From positions 1-64,000 of the forward strand of contig CACCPA010000010.1 of NCBI GenBank assembly GCA_902547755.1: a DNA stretch of 64,000 bases, written 5' to 3'. Source of the DNA: Halieaceae bacterium (GTDB lineage: Bacteria > Pseudomonadota > Gammaproteobacteria > Pseudomonadales > Halieaceae). The translations under genes and the position numbers were made by a program. The notes beneath the pieces were generated by a model. It was not told the DNA's origin, searched no databases, and saw only the letters and a program-made list of their open reading frames with translations. Every line of letters starts with the position of its first letter. The first letter of the stretch is position 1. Shown one piece after another: positions 18,631 to 27,324 of the stretch.

Positions 18631-21048
18631 ATGAAAAGTCTTAACTCATCCCAAAAGACCTCATTTTTCAGACGGCCTTTAGCGCTGGCGGTCTCGACTG
18701 CTTGCGGGTTGGTTGGCGCAACAACGATTGCCATGCCAACACAGGCGCAGGTTGAAATTGAAGAGGTTTTGGTCACCGCGACTCGACGTTCTGAGAGTGT
18801 TCAAGACATTCCAATGAGCGTTAGCGTGTTGGGTGAAACACAACTGGAGGACCTCAATATCACCGATATGGAGGATTACATCATGATGCTGCCGAACGTC
18901 AGCTTCGTGACGTTGGGCCCCAGTAGTGGTGATATCTATATTCGAGGTATCTCGAGCGGTGGTGAAAGCAGCCTAGGCGCTAACCCATCGGTAGCGGTAT
19001 ACCTTGATGAGCAACCTGTTACGGCTGTGGGTCAGTATCTGAACCCGCACGTCTACGATGTGGCTCGGATCGAGGTCCTCGCAGGTCCTCAGGGTACAAC
19101 CTACGGTGCGAATGCTCAGTCAGGCGCAATCCGGATCATCACAAACCAGCCGAGTACGGAAGGGTTTGAGGGTGGCATTAGCTTCGGCATGGAGCAGCCC
19201 AGGAGCGGTGATATTAGTCACCTCACTGAAGGTTTTGTGAACATCCCACTGAGCGACAGCATGGCGCTGCGTCTCGTTGGTTATAACAAGGTCCAAGGCG
19301 GCTTTATTGATAACGTTCCCGGCACGCATACCTTCAGCCGTGGCTACATCCGTGCAGGATTGGATCCAGCTAGCCCGTTGAATGATGTTGCGGCTGATAT
19401 CACTGTCGATAACAGCGAAGTAGCTGAAAAGAACTTCAACGATGCGACAACGCGTGGTGCGCGAGCAGCACTGGCTGTCGACCTCAACGACAGCTGGACC
19501 ATGACAGCCGCAATGATGATGCAAGACGTTGAAGCCAATGGGGTATGGGATCACGACCCCTCGGTGGGTGACCTTAAGGTCATGCGCCTTATGCCCGACT
19601 GGAACGACGACGAGTGGACACAAACCTCGTTGAAGCTCGAGGGTGAAGTATTTGGCGGTACTTTGACCGCGACTTATGGAGATCTTGAGCGTGACACTGA
19701 AACCTATGCCGATTACTCGCTCTACAGCGATTACTACGTGTCATACGGTTACGTTGAGCCTTATTACAACTGCTATGTGTCCTACACAGGCTTCTGTGGC
19801 GACCCCAGAGAGCAGTACACCAATACAACGGAGATCGATCGAAGCACCTACGAGATTCGATATGTGTCTGACCAAGAGGCGCGGTTGCGTTACATGGTTG
19901 GCTACTACGGGGTCGAGGTCGACACGGCATCAGACAGTGACTGGCATGTGATGGGTCTAAATGGCCAGCCAACGGCGGTAGACGCGCCTGATATCTATTG
20001 GACCACTGACTTTGTGCGTTCCTATGAGGAAACCGCTTATTTCGGTGAGGTGTCGTTTGATGTAACCGAAGCCCTGACGGTTGCAGCGAGTGCTCGAGAG
20101 TTTGACTACGAGGGTGGTCTCAATGGCTTCTCTGGCACCGTATTCTGGCCCTGTGGTGGTTGGGGTCCTCAGGGCGATCGTCCCGCCAGTAACTATGGTG
20201 AAGACTGTGCACCTGTGCCGCGTATCACCGAAGCTAAAGACTCTGTGTATCGCTTAACGGCCGAATGGCAGGTCAACGATGACGTGATGGCGTACGCCAC
20301 ATGGGGTGAGGGTTACAGACCTGGCGGTTTGAACCGTTTCTGTGCAACACGCCTACAAGATGGTCTTGGCAACCAGGGTGCATCTAACATTGGTTGTGAG
20401 TTCTTGCCGGACTTCCTGACAGCACAGGAGATTGGTTTCAAAGCCTCTCTCATGGATGGCACGTTGCGTCTGAATGGCGCGGCGTTCTGGCAGAAGTGGG
20501 ATGATTTCCAGTTCTCAAGACTGGATACCTCGATCTCGCCCATTACGTTAACGTACAACGTGGGTAACGCCGAGAGCAATGGTTTCGAGTTTGATTTCAC
20601 TGCCATGCTGGCGGCCAACTGGACGTTGAGCGGTGCGGCGAGCTTTGTCGATTCGAACTTGACGTCTGACTATGCTCGAAATGGTGTAGATGTAGATGCC
20701 GCATCAGGTACAGCGTTACCGCGCGTACCTGAAACGAAGTGGAACTTATCGACTCGCTACGGGTTCGGTGATGATTTCTTCCTCCAAGCCGCGTACATGT
20801 ACACAGGCGATTCGTACAACACACTGTTTGACGGCGGAACGATCTCTACGCAGCGACGCACGCAGAAAGCTTACACTGTGGTGAACACCGCAGTTGGTAT
20901 GGAGCGTGAAAACTGGTCAGCTCAGGTCTATGTTAACAACCTGACCGACGAGCGTGGCTCTGTTTGGATCAATGCTGTGACTTGGGATCAGCGAGTCACC
21001 ATCAACCAGCCACGAAGCTTGGGTGTATCGTTCACGCGATCGTTCTAA
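18631..21048 (+). CDS. TonB-dependent outer-membrane receptor
   Basis: The 805-residue protein has a signal peptide (about residues 1-39, ending PTQAQ), then a TonB box (EEVLVTATRR), a plug domain (SVQDIPMSVSV...IYIRGISSGG...ARIEVLAGPQGTTYGANAQSGAIRIIT) and a long beta barrel ending in an aromatic residue (GVSFTRSF). It should import a scarce ligand with energy from TonB-ExbBD. The loop with two cysteines (YYNCYVSYTGFCGD) suggests a disulfide-bonded outer loop. Substrate unknown. An intrinsic terminator follows, and a TPR-sulfotransferase gene, a frequent companion of such receptors, lies downstream. GGGAG precedes the ATG. Confidence 0.93.
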   Translation: MKSLNSSQKTSFFRRPLALAVSTACGLVGATTIAMPTQAQVEIEEVLVTATRRSESVQDIPMSVSVLGETQLEDLNITDMEDYIMMLPNVSFVTLGPSSGDIYIRGISSGGESSLGANPSVAVYLDEQPVTAVGQYLNPHVYDVARIEVLAGPQGTTYGANAQSGAIRIITNQPSTEGFEGGISFGMEQPRSGDISHLTEGFVNIPLSDSMALRLVGYNKVQGGFIDNVPGTHTFSRGYIRAGLDPASPLNDVAADITVDNSEVAEKNFNDATTRGARAALAVDLNDSWTMTAAMMMQDVEANGVWDHDPSVGDLKVMRLMPDWNDDEWTQTSLKLEGEVFGGTLTATYGDLERDTETYADYSLYSDYYVSYGYVEPYYNCYVSYTGFCGDPREQYTNTTEIDRSTYEIRYVSDQEARLRYMVGYYGVEVDTASDSDWHVMGLNGQPTAVDAPDIYWTTDFVRSYEETAYFGEVSFDVTEALTVAASAREFDYEGGLNGFSGTVFWPCGGWGPQGDRPASNYGEDCAPVPRITEAKDSVYRLTAEWQVNDDVMAYATWGEGYRPGGLNRFCATRLQDGLGNQGASNIGCEFLPDFLTAQEIGFKASLMDGTLRLNGAAFWQKWDDFQFSRLDTSISPITLTYNVGNAESNGFEFDFTAMLAANWTLSGAASFVDSNLTSDYARNGVDVDAASGTALPRVPETKWNLSTRYGFGDDFFLQAAYMYTGDSYNTLFDGGTISTQRRTQKAYTVVNTAVGMERENWSAQVYVNNLTDERGSVWINAVTWDQRVTINQPRSLGVSFTRSF

Positions 21049-21066
21049 GCTTGTTTGAAGTAGTAG

Positions 21067-21094
21067 AAAGGGGCACCCAGTGTGCCCCTTTTTT
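21067..21094 (+). terminator. Rho-independent terminator of the TonB receptor gene
   Basis: GGGGCAC (21070-21076), loop CCAGT, GTGCCCC (21082-21088), then six T (21089-21094), flanked by AAA on the 5' side. It stands 19 bases after the receptor stop codon and is a textbook intrinsic terminator. Confidence 0.92.
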
Positions 21095-21174
21095 ATGCGG
21101 GCCTTTATGAGGGGTTTATGAGAGGCATCGTCACCTCTCGATGAATGAATCTTGTGATGTAAAAGCAGAAGACT

Positions 21175-23148
21175 ATGCGATCGGCCGAAGACTTGTATGA
21201 AAAAATAAAAGCTGCCTTGCAAAATGGCGACTCGGAAACCGCGTGTCAGTTGGCGGCAGAAGCGAGAGAGCTCGCTCGCGATGATTCACGGTTTGTCTTG
21301 ATGCACGGTGTTGCGCTTCGACGAAACGGTCAGAATAACGCGGCGGAGCCTTTACTGAGACAAATCCTTACAGAGGCTGAAAATCTGGTGCTCGCCCACC
21401 ACGAGCTTGGCCTTGCGCTGAAAGGACAGGGTAGGTTGTCAGAGGCCATTATCTCCCTGGAGACCGCTGTCCGTTTGCAGCCAAATTTGAGGACAGCGTG
21501 GCGAGACCTTTATGAGCTACGCGCCTCAGAGGGTAACGACATCGCTGCTGCCGATGCCTATCGCCGATCCTTAGGCAGCCAGCAGGGCCTCGATCCACTC
21601 CTGACTCAGGTGCTTGACTTGATGCAAGCGGGTCGTTTGGGGGTTGCTGAAGGGATTTGCCGCGAGTATCTGAAACGCCGACCTCACGACGTTGACGCTA
21701 TTCGCCTATTGGCTGAAATCGGCATTACCCTAGGAATGTTGGATGAGGCCATCGTATTGCTCGAACGCTGTTTGGAGCTCGCGCCAAACTTCACCATCGC
21801 TCAGGCGAACTATGCGACCGCGCTGGCACGTCGACAGCGATTTGATGAAGCGCTGGATAGGACGGGGCAGCTTCAACACGAGCAACCGGACAACCTCTCC
21901 CATAAGGTACAGCACGCATCAATCCTCGCGATGGCAGGCCGCTTCGAGCAGGCGCACGAAAAATTCGAAGAGGTGCTGACATATATACCGGATAACGCAC
22001 GCATTTTGACCAGTTATGGCCACTCTCTGCGTTACGGTGGACGCGGAGAGGACGCTGCGGCCGCCTATCAGAGAGCCATTGCCGCAGAACCTGATGCAGG
22101 TGAGGCGTATTGGAGTCTCGCGAATCTCAAAACCTTTAAGTTTGACGATGTACAACTCGACGGTATGCGCGAGCGCTATGCGTCCATGCAAGAGTTGAGC
22201 GCCGATCGCTATCACGTTGCCTTCGCATTGGGTAAGGCCCTGGAAGATAGGGGGGACTACGCCAATTCATTCGCCGCGTATGCGGATGGCAACAGCATCA
22301 AAAGCACCTTTAGCTCCTACACCACCGAGCGTACCTCAGGTGAGGTAGCCAGCATGATCGAGCATTGCCCAGAGGGGTTTTTGGAGCCCGGGGGACATAG
22401 CTCGAATGAACCGATTTTCATTTTGGGTTTGCCGCGAGCAGGGTCAACGCTCCTTGAGCAGGTATTGGCAAGTCACTCGGCGGTTGAGGCCACCGCTGAG
22501 CTTCCGCTGATCAGTCAGATTGCGGGCGAATTGGGTGGTGGGCGTCGACGATCCGAGCAAAATCTCTACCCACAGTGCTTAGAGTCGATGAGCCAAGATC
22601 AGCGCGAGGCGCTAGGTCAACGGTATCTAGATGGCGCGAGTACCTATCGAACGGACAAGCCTTTCTTTATCGACAAGATGCCGAACAATTGGGTCCACAT
22701 TGGCCTCATCAAGACCATCCTCCCGAACGCGACCATCATTGATGCGCGGCGGCACCCCATGGCGGCCTGCTTTGCGAACTTCAAACAGCTGTTTGCACGG
22801 GGGCAGGAATTTACCTACGGACTCGAGGAGATTGGACACTACTACGCAGACTATCTGCATCTGATGGACCACTGGCACTCCGTGCTCCCTCAAGGGTTGA
22901 TGACAGTGCAATACGAAACCGTGGTGGAGGATCTCGAAACACAGGTAAGGGCCCTGTTGGAACACTGTCATCTCCCCTTCGAGGAGCAGTGTCTGCGCTA
23001 TTACGAAAAGGACCGGGCGGTGCGCACGGCCAGTTCAGAGCAGGTTCGACAGCCCATTTACCGCGATGCCTTGTCGGTGTGGCAGCGATATGAGGCGCAC
23101 CTTAACCCATTGAAAGCAGTGCTTGATGAGCGAGGGATCGTCTATTAG
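21175..23148 (+). CDS. TPR-repeat sulfotransferase family protein
   Basis: The 657-residue protein has tetratricopeptide repeats over roughly residues 1-400 (for example HHELGLALKGQGRLSEAI and SYGHSLRYGGRGEDAAAAYQRAI) and a C-terminal sulfotransferase domain. The 5'-phosphosulfate loop is IFILGLPRAGSTLLEQ (from about residue 414), and the 3'-phosphate segment is in the DARRHPMAACFANFKQLF region. It would transfer sulfate from PAPS to an unknown acceptor, with the TPR part binding a protein partner. Genes of this type often stand beside TonB receptors in marine Proteobacteria, as here. No signal peptide is seen. Confidence 0.85.
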   Translation: MRSAEDLYEKIKAALQNGDSETACQLAAEARELARDDSRFVLMHGVALRRNGQNNAAEPLLRQILTEAENLVLAHHELGLALKGQGRLSEAIISLETAVRLQPNLRTAWRDLYELRASEGNDIAAADAYRRSLGSQQGLDPLLTQVLDLMQAGRLGVAEGICREYLKRRPHDVDAIRLLAEIGITLGMLDEAIVLLERCLELAPNFTIAQANYATALARRQRFDEALDRTGQLQHEQPDNLSHKVQHASILAMAGRFEQAHEKFEEVLTYIPDNARILTSYGHSLRYGGRGEDAAAAYQRAIAAEPDAGEAYWSLANLKTFKFDDVQLDGMRERYASMQELSADRYHVAFALGKALEDRGDYANSFAAYADGNSIKSTFSSYTTERTSGEVASMIEHCPEGFLEPGGHSSNEPIFILGLPRAGSTLLEQVLASHSAVEATAELPLISQIAGELGGGRRRSEQNLYPQCLESMSQDQREALGQRYLDGASTYRTDKPFFIDKMPNNWVHIGLIKTILPNATIIDARRHPMAACFANFKQLFARGQEFTYGLEEIGHYYADYLHLMDHWHSVLPQGLMTVQYETVVEDLETQVRALLEHCHLPFEEQCLRYYEKDRAVRTASSEQVRQPIYRDALSVWQRYEAHLNPLKAVLDERGIVY

Positions 23149-23288
23149 AGGGGGCACCTAATAGAGCGAAGGTCCTACAGTCGCTCTAAAAAACCACTCT
23201 ACAACGGTTGTAAGAAATCAGGCGTGAAAACAGCGTTCAAAGTAGGCTACCCTGTGGTAACACCAAAACAATAACTCTGGGATGCTTT

Positions 23289-24806
23289 ATGACGCAGGCT
23301 GTAGATCGCGTTAACTTCATTTTGACTCTTTCTGTCATGCTAGCCATGGCCGTACCGCTCCTGCTCTTCCCCGAGGCCAGTGCTCTGGCACTGCAAACAG
23401 CCTACAACTTTCTCGCCACTGAGCTTGGCTGGCTATACATACTGACAGCGATATCCGCGTTTGGTGCTGTCCTTTTCATCGCCTTTGGTCCCTACGGTCG
23501 AGTGAGACTCGGTGACAATACACCCGAGTTCAGCACTGCTAGCTGGATTGCTATGCTGTTCGCTGCCGGCATTGGTGCCGGCATGATGTACTGGGCGTCT
23601 ATCGAGTGGGCGTTTTATGTCGATGCGCCGCCGTTTGGCGCTGAACCGCGATCGCCCGAAGCTTATTTATGGGCGTCTTCCTTTGGTCTGCACCACTGGG
23701 GGCTGGTTGCTTGGTCGTTTTACTGCCTGCCGACGCTCGCCATTGCCTATCCCTACTATGTGCGTGGGGTGTCCAAGCTCAAGTACAGTATCTCGGCCCC
23801 ACACTTCATCAAGGGTGGTGAATCGTCCATGGGCGCACGCCTCATGGATAGTTTTTTCATGATTGCCTTGGTGGGTGGCATTGGTAGCTCATTAGGGTTC
23901 TCCACGCCCATGATTGCTGCGCTCATCTCGAGATTAACGGGGATACCGGTAAGCTTTGAGATGGAGCTTTTTGTTGTGGCTGCCTGTGTTGCGATGTTTG
24001 GCACCAGCGTGTGGCTGGGCCTGAAGCGTGGCATTAAACGGCTCAGCGACTTCAACATGGTACTGGCATTTTTGATTTTGGTTTGCGTTCTTCTCGCCAG
24101 CGATACGGTCTTCCTGCTGAAAATGGCTATCAACACGATTGGCCATACATTGCAAAACACCGTAGCCATGATGTTCTGGACCGATCCCATCAACGACACA
24201 GGATTCATCGAAGACTGGACCATTTTCTACTGGGCCTGGTGGCTGGCCTATGGCCCCTTTATTGGTATTTTTGTGACGCGCATCTCCAAGGGCCGTTCTT
24301 TACGCGAGGTGGTGCTAGGTATGTTGGGCATGGGCTCGATGGGCGTTTGGTTGTTCTATCTGATCATTGGTAACCACAGCCTAGGACTTCAATTGAGTGG
24401 CGAGCTCGATGTGCTTGGCGTCATGGCCGAGTCCGATGGTAGTCAGGCTATTATCGCTGGACTGGACGTCCTGCCGGGCGCAACGTTGTTCATTATTGCC
24501 TTCATTTTCCTGATCAGTATTTTCACAGCAACGACCTATGACAGCGCGTCTTACGTGTTGTCAGCGAGTGCGACGAAGTCGCTCAAGCCTTCGGAAGATC
24601 CGGCTCGATGGCATCGTGTGTTCTGGGCCTGTGCCATAGCGATCTTGCCGATAGGTCTCATGTACGCGGGCGGCCTTAAAACCGCGCAGACGGTGGTTCT
24701 GGTGGTGTCACTACCTCTGGTATTGACCTTCTGGTTGTCGGGCATCTCGTTATTCAAATCACTCAAGGAGGATCACGATGCAGTTCGGGACCCTTCCGCC
24801 ACCTAG
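23289..24806 (+). CDS. BCCT-family betaine/choline/carnitine transporter
   Basis: The 505-residue protein has twelve predicted helices and the family motifs: GAGIGAGMMYWASIEW in helix 3, the aromatic FYWAWWLAYGPFIGIFVTRISKGRSLREVV segment, and the TATTYDSASYVLSASATK stretch. The Gly-rich GIGAGM motif without Asp is more usual for sodium-coupled betaine carriers than for proton-coupled choline carriers, but this is only a guide. It should import a quaternary ammonium compound. It is followed at 52 bases by an SDR gene on the same strand. A hairpin without T-run (23162-23188) lies upstream. The ribosome site is weak (GGGATG). Confidence 0.92.
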   Translation: MTQAVDRVNFILTLSVMLAMAVPLLLFPEASALALQTAYNFLATELGWLYILTAISAFGAVLFIAFGPYGRVRLGDNTPEFSTASWIAMLFAAGIGAGMMYWASIEWAFYVDAPPFGAEPRSPEAYLWASSFGLHHWGLVAWSFYCLPTLAIAYPYYVRGVSKLKYSISAPHFIKGGESSMGARLMDSFFMIALVGGIGSSLGFSTPMIAALISRLTGIPVSFEMELFVVAACVAMFGTSVWLGLKRGIKRLSDFNMVLAFLILVCVLLASDTVFLLKMAINTIGHTLQNTVAMMFWTDPINDTGFIEDWTIFYWAWWLAYGPFIGIFVTRISKGRSLREVVLGMLGMGSMGVWLFYLIIGNHSLGLQLSGELDVLGVMAESDGSQAIIAGLDVLPGATLFIIAFIFLISIFTATTYDSASYVLSASATKSLKPSEDPARWHRVFWACAIAILPIGLMYAGGLKTAQTVVLVVSLPLVLTFWLSGISLFKSLKEDHDAVRDPSAT

Positions 24807-24857
24807 GGGTGTGGGCTCGGCACTCGTCGCAGGGTACGCTGTGGCGCAGGTGAGGCC

Positions 24858-25643
24858 ATGAGTCATCAGCCAGTTGCAATCGTTACCGGTGGCGCATCTG
24901 GCATTGGGCTTGGCATTGCTACGATGTTGATCACTGACGGTTATGACGTCTTTGTGCTCGATAATGATTTGCTCCACGTCGATGACTACAACGCCAGCCA
25001 TCCGCTATCGCGCGCTCGAGTCTGTGATGTATCTGATGCCTCGGCAGTCGCCACCGAGATCGATGGCGTACTTCATGTGGCGGGCAGGATTGATCTGCTG
25101 GTAAACAACGCCGGAATCTCCGGCCCAACGGCGCCCGTCGAGGTGGTCGATCCATCGGAGTGGCAGAGGACCTTAGACGTTAGCCTGACTGGCGCCTTTA
25201 ATGTGACAAGGTCAGTCGCGCCATTCATGAAGGCGCAGTCATCCGGTGTCATTATCAATATTGCCTCAAATGCAGGTCTCATGGGTTGCCCTAATCGATC
25301 GCCCTACGTGGCGGTTAAGTGGGGCTTGGTTGGTCTTACGAAAACCTGGGCGATGGAATTGGGGCCTTACAAGGTGCGTGTGAATGCGCTCTGCCCCGCC
25401 AGTGTTGATGGCGAACGCATTGAGGCGGTCATGGCACGCGATGCAGAGGAGCGTGGTGTTTCCGTCGGTGAGATTCGTCAGAGTTACGAGCGTCAAAGCT
25501 CGCTTCAGAGCTTTACCCGCGTCGAGGATATCGCCTCAATGGTCTGTTACCTCGCGAGTGATGCGGGTGTGAGAATCTCCGGTCAGGCCATTGGGCTCGA
25601 CGGTCATACTGAAACCTTAGGTAACTCCCTTGGTGAACCATAA
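24858..25643 (+). CDS. Short-chain dehydrogenase/reductase
   Basis: This classical SDR has 261 residues with the cofactor loop TGGASGIGLG near the N-terminus, D-rich strand VLDND, NNAG, and the active-site Ser plus Y-x3-K (SPYVAVKWG). The acidic residue after beta-2 favours NAD(H). The C-terminal SGQAIGLDG is typical. Substrate unknown; alcohols, sterols or hydroxyacyl compounds are possible. GAGG stands shortly before the ATG. It lies between the BCCT carrier and a carboxylesterase, and its stop overlaps the esterase start region, so the three may be co-transcribed. Confidence 0.9.
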   Translation: MSHQPVAIVTGGASGIGLGIATMLITDGYDVFVLDNDLLHVDDYNASHPLSRARVCDVSDASAVATEIDGVLHVAGRIDLLVNNAGISGPTAPVEVVDPSEWQRTLDVSLTGAFNVTRSVAPFMKAQSSGVIINIASNAGLMGCPNRSPYVAVKWGLVGLTKTWAMELGPYKVRVNALCPASVDGERIEAVMARDAEERGVSVGEIRQSYERQSSLQSFTRVEDIASMVCYLASDAGVRISGQAIGLDGHTETLGNSLGEP

Positions 25644-27324
25644 TTTTCCCCATGCACTGCTTCCTCAGCGGGGTCTCTCTTCAATCTGTAGACGCCTGCT
25701 TCGACCGTTAATCATCCTATGGGTTGCCCTTCTTATTAGTTGTGACTCTGCAACGGAACAGCCCTTGGTTGAGGCATCGGGGACCCGTTACCTCGGCATT
25801 GAGCAGGACTCGGGCGTGCAGGCATTTTTGGGGATTCCATTTGCCGAGCCACCGGTGAATGAGCTGCGCTGGGAGCGGCCGGTTCCGATCGAGGGCTCTC
25901 TTGGTTACGTCAATGCAACTCAGTTCATGCCTGCGTGTATGCAAACCGGCAGTGGGCTCGCCTGGTATCACGGCATGATGTCGCGTGTTGGCGTTGATCC
26001 CAGTCTCATGGAGGGACCGGAGTACTCTGAGGACTGCCTTTATTTGAATGTGTGGACTACCGGTGATCATTCCGAGCCAAAGCCTGTACTCGTCTTTATT
26101 CACGGCGGCTCGAATACCGGAGGTTGGAGCTACGAGCCCAACTACCACGGACATGCGGTCGCCGAGAGAGGGGTGGTGGTGGTCACAGTAGCCTATCGAC
26201 TGGGTATCTTTGGCTGGTTAAGTCATGCGGATATGACCATACGCAATCCGGGTTTGCATGACCTGATCGTTGCGCTTGACTGGGTTAATGTGAACATTGG
26301 CGCTTTTGGCGGTGACCCCAATCGTGTCGTCGTTTCAGGTGAATCCGCCGGTGCGGACAATGCGCTTCATCTTGCGCTCGCACCGGCCATGGCTGGCAAG
26401 CTTGCTGGGGTAATACATCAGAGCGCAGGCTGGTCGGTGACGCGTACCCTAAAACCCGAGGATGGGTTTGCTTTGGGTGAAGCCTTGGTCGCGCATCATC
26501 TGGGCGCGGAAGGGACTTTTGCTGACTTGAAAGGGATACCGGCGGCTGAGCTACTCGACTCGCAGCTTGATGTGTTCAGTGGACATTATTTTAGTCCTAT
26601 CCCAGACCCCGAGACCTTGCCTGTGTCACTTGAAGAAACTGTGGCGGATGATTTATTTCCAGAGATGAATCTCGTTATTGGTTCCAATCGAAATGAGTCG
26701 TTGATGTATATCCCCGAGGGAGCGGTGTTGACGGATTATCTTGAGGGCTATTTCCCGCCTGAAACGTGGGACGACATTAAGTCCATTCTCGGTGCTGACC
26801 TGCCAGAGCTGGCGCAAATGGATCGATTGCGATCGGCCGTTCAATACACCTGTCCGAGTCTTATGCTTGCCCAAGCAGTTAAGGAGGCAGGAGGTGCTGC
26901 CTACGTCTATCGGTTTGATCGGGTGCGTGAGGGCTTTGATGCCATCGGTGCCTACCACGGTGCGGAGTTGCCCTATGTCTTTGACACCCACGACCCTTGG
27001 ATGCCTACCAACGCGGTTGATCAACATGTGACCAATGCGTTGGTCGATTATTGGGTGGCGTTTTTAACGAATGGCTCTCCCAATGAATCCCAGTCTGATG
27101 GTTCAGAGACGGGTGGTTTAGAAACGGGTAATCCAGAAACAAATAGTTCAGGAGCCCATGACCTGGAAATTAATAGTGCAGAAAATGGTCGGGTGATGTG
27201 GTCTGCTTGGGGTCAACAGCAACAGGCGCTTGTCATCGCAGATGAGAATTCGACTCAGACCCACCCTGATGCGGCGCTCTGTGAGTTTCTCAATGCGGCC
27301 CAAGTTGCGAGTGCGCGTCACTGA
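25633..27324 (+). CDS. Type-B carboxylesterase, predicted lipoprotein
   Basis: This large alpha/beta hydrolase of the carboxylesterase/lipase type B family has the oxyanion region FIHGGSNTGG, the nucleophile elbow GESAGA, and the SEDCLYLNVWT segment. An N-terminal hydrophobic stretch ends in LLISC, a lipobox, so the enzyme is probably anchored to a membrane facing the periplasm. The start is uncertain: GTG 25633 or TTG 25630, both overlapping the SDR stop, with AGGT at 25619-25622 as ribosome site. Near the C-terminus (27090-27190) there is a low-complexity insert with repeated ETG/ETN units that is unusual for the family. It hydrolyses an unknown ester. Confidence 0.85.
   Translation: MNHNFPHALLPQRGLSSICRRLLRPLIILWVALLISCDSATEQPLVEASGTRYLGIEQDSGVQAFLGIPFAEPPVNELRWERPVPIEGSLGYVNATQFMPACMQTGSGLAWYHGMMSRVGVDPSLMEGPEYSEDCLYLNVWTTGDHSEPKPVLVFIHGGSNTGGWSYEPNYHGHAVAERGVVVVTVAYRLGIFGWLSHADMTIRNPGLHDLIVALDWVNVNIGAFGGDPNRVVVSGESAGADNALHLALAPAMAGKLAGVIHQSAGWSVTRTLKPEDGFALGEALVAHHLGAEGTFADLKGIPAAELLDSQLDVFSGHYFSPIPDPETLPVSLEETVADDLFPEMNLVIGSNRNESLMYIPEGAVLTDYLEGYFPPETWDDIKSILGADLPELAQMDRLRSAVQYTCPSLMLAQAVKEAGGAAYVYRFDRVREGFDAIGAYHGAELPYVFDTHDPWMPTNAVDQHVTNALVDYWVAFLTNGSPNESQSDGSETGGLETGNPETNSSGAHDLEINSAENGRVMWSAWGQQQQALVIADENSTQTHPDAALCEFLNAAQVASARH

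Noticed and set aside
23162-23188. Hairpin TAGAGCGA/TCGCTCTA after the TPR-sulfotransferase as a terminator
   Set aside because: It is followed by a run of A, not T, on the coding strand, and the loop is long, so an intrinsic terminator is not supported.
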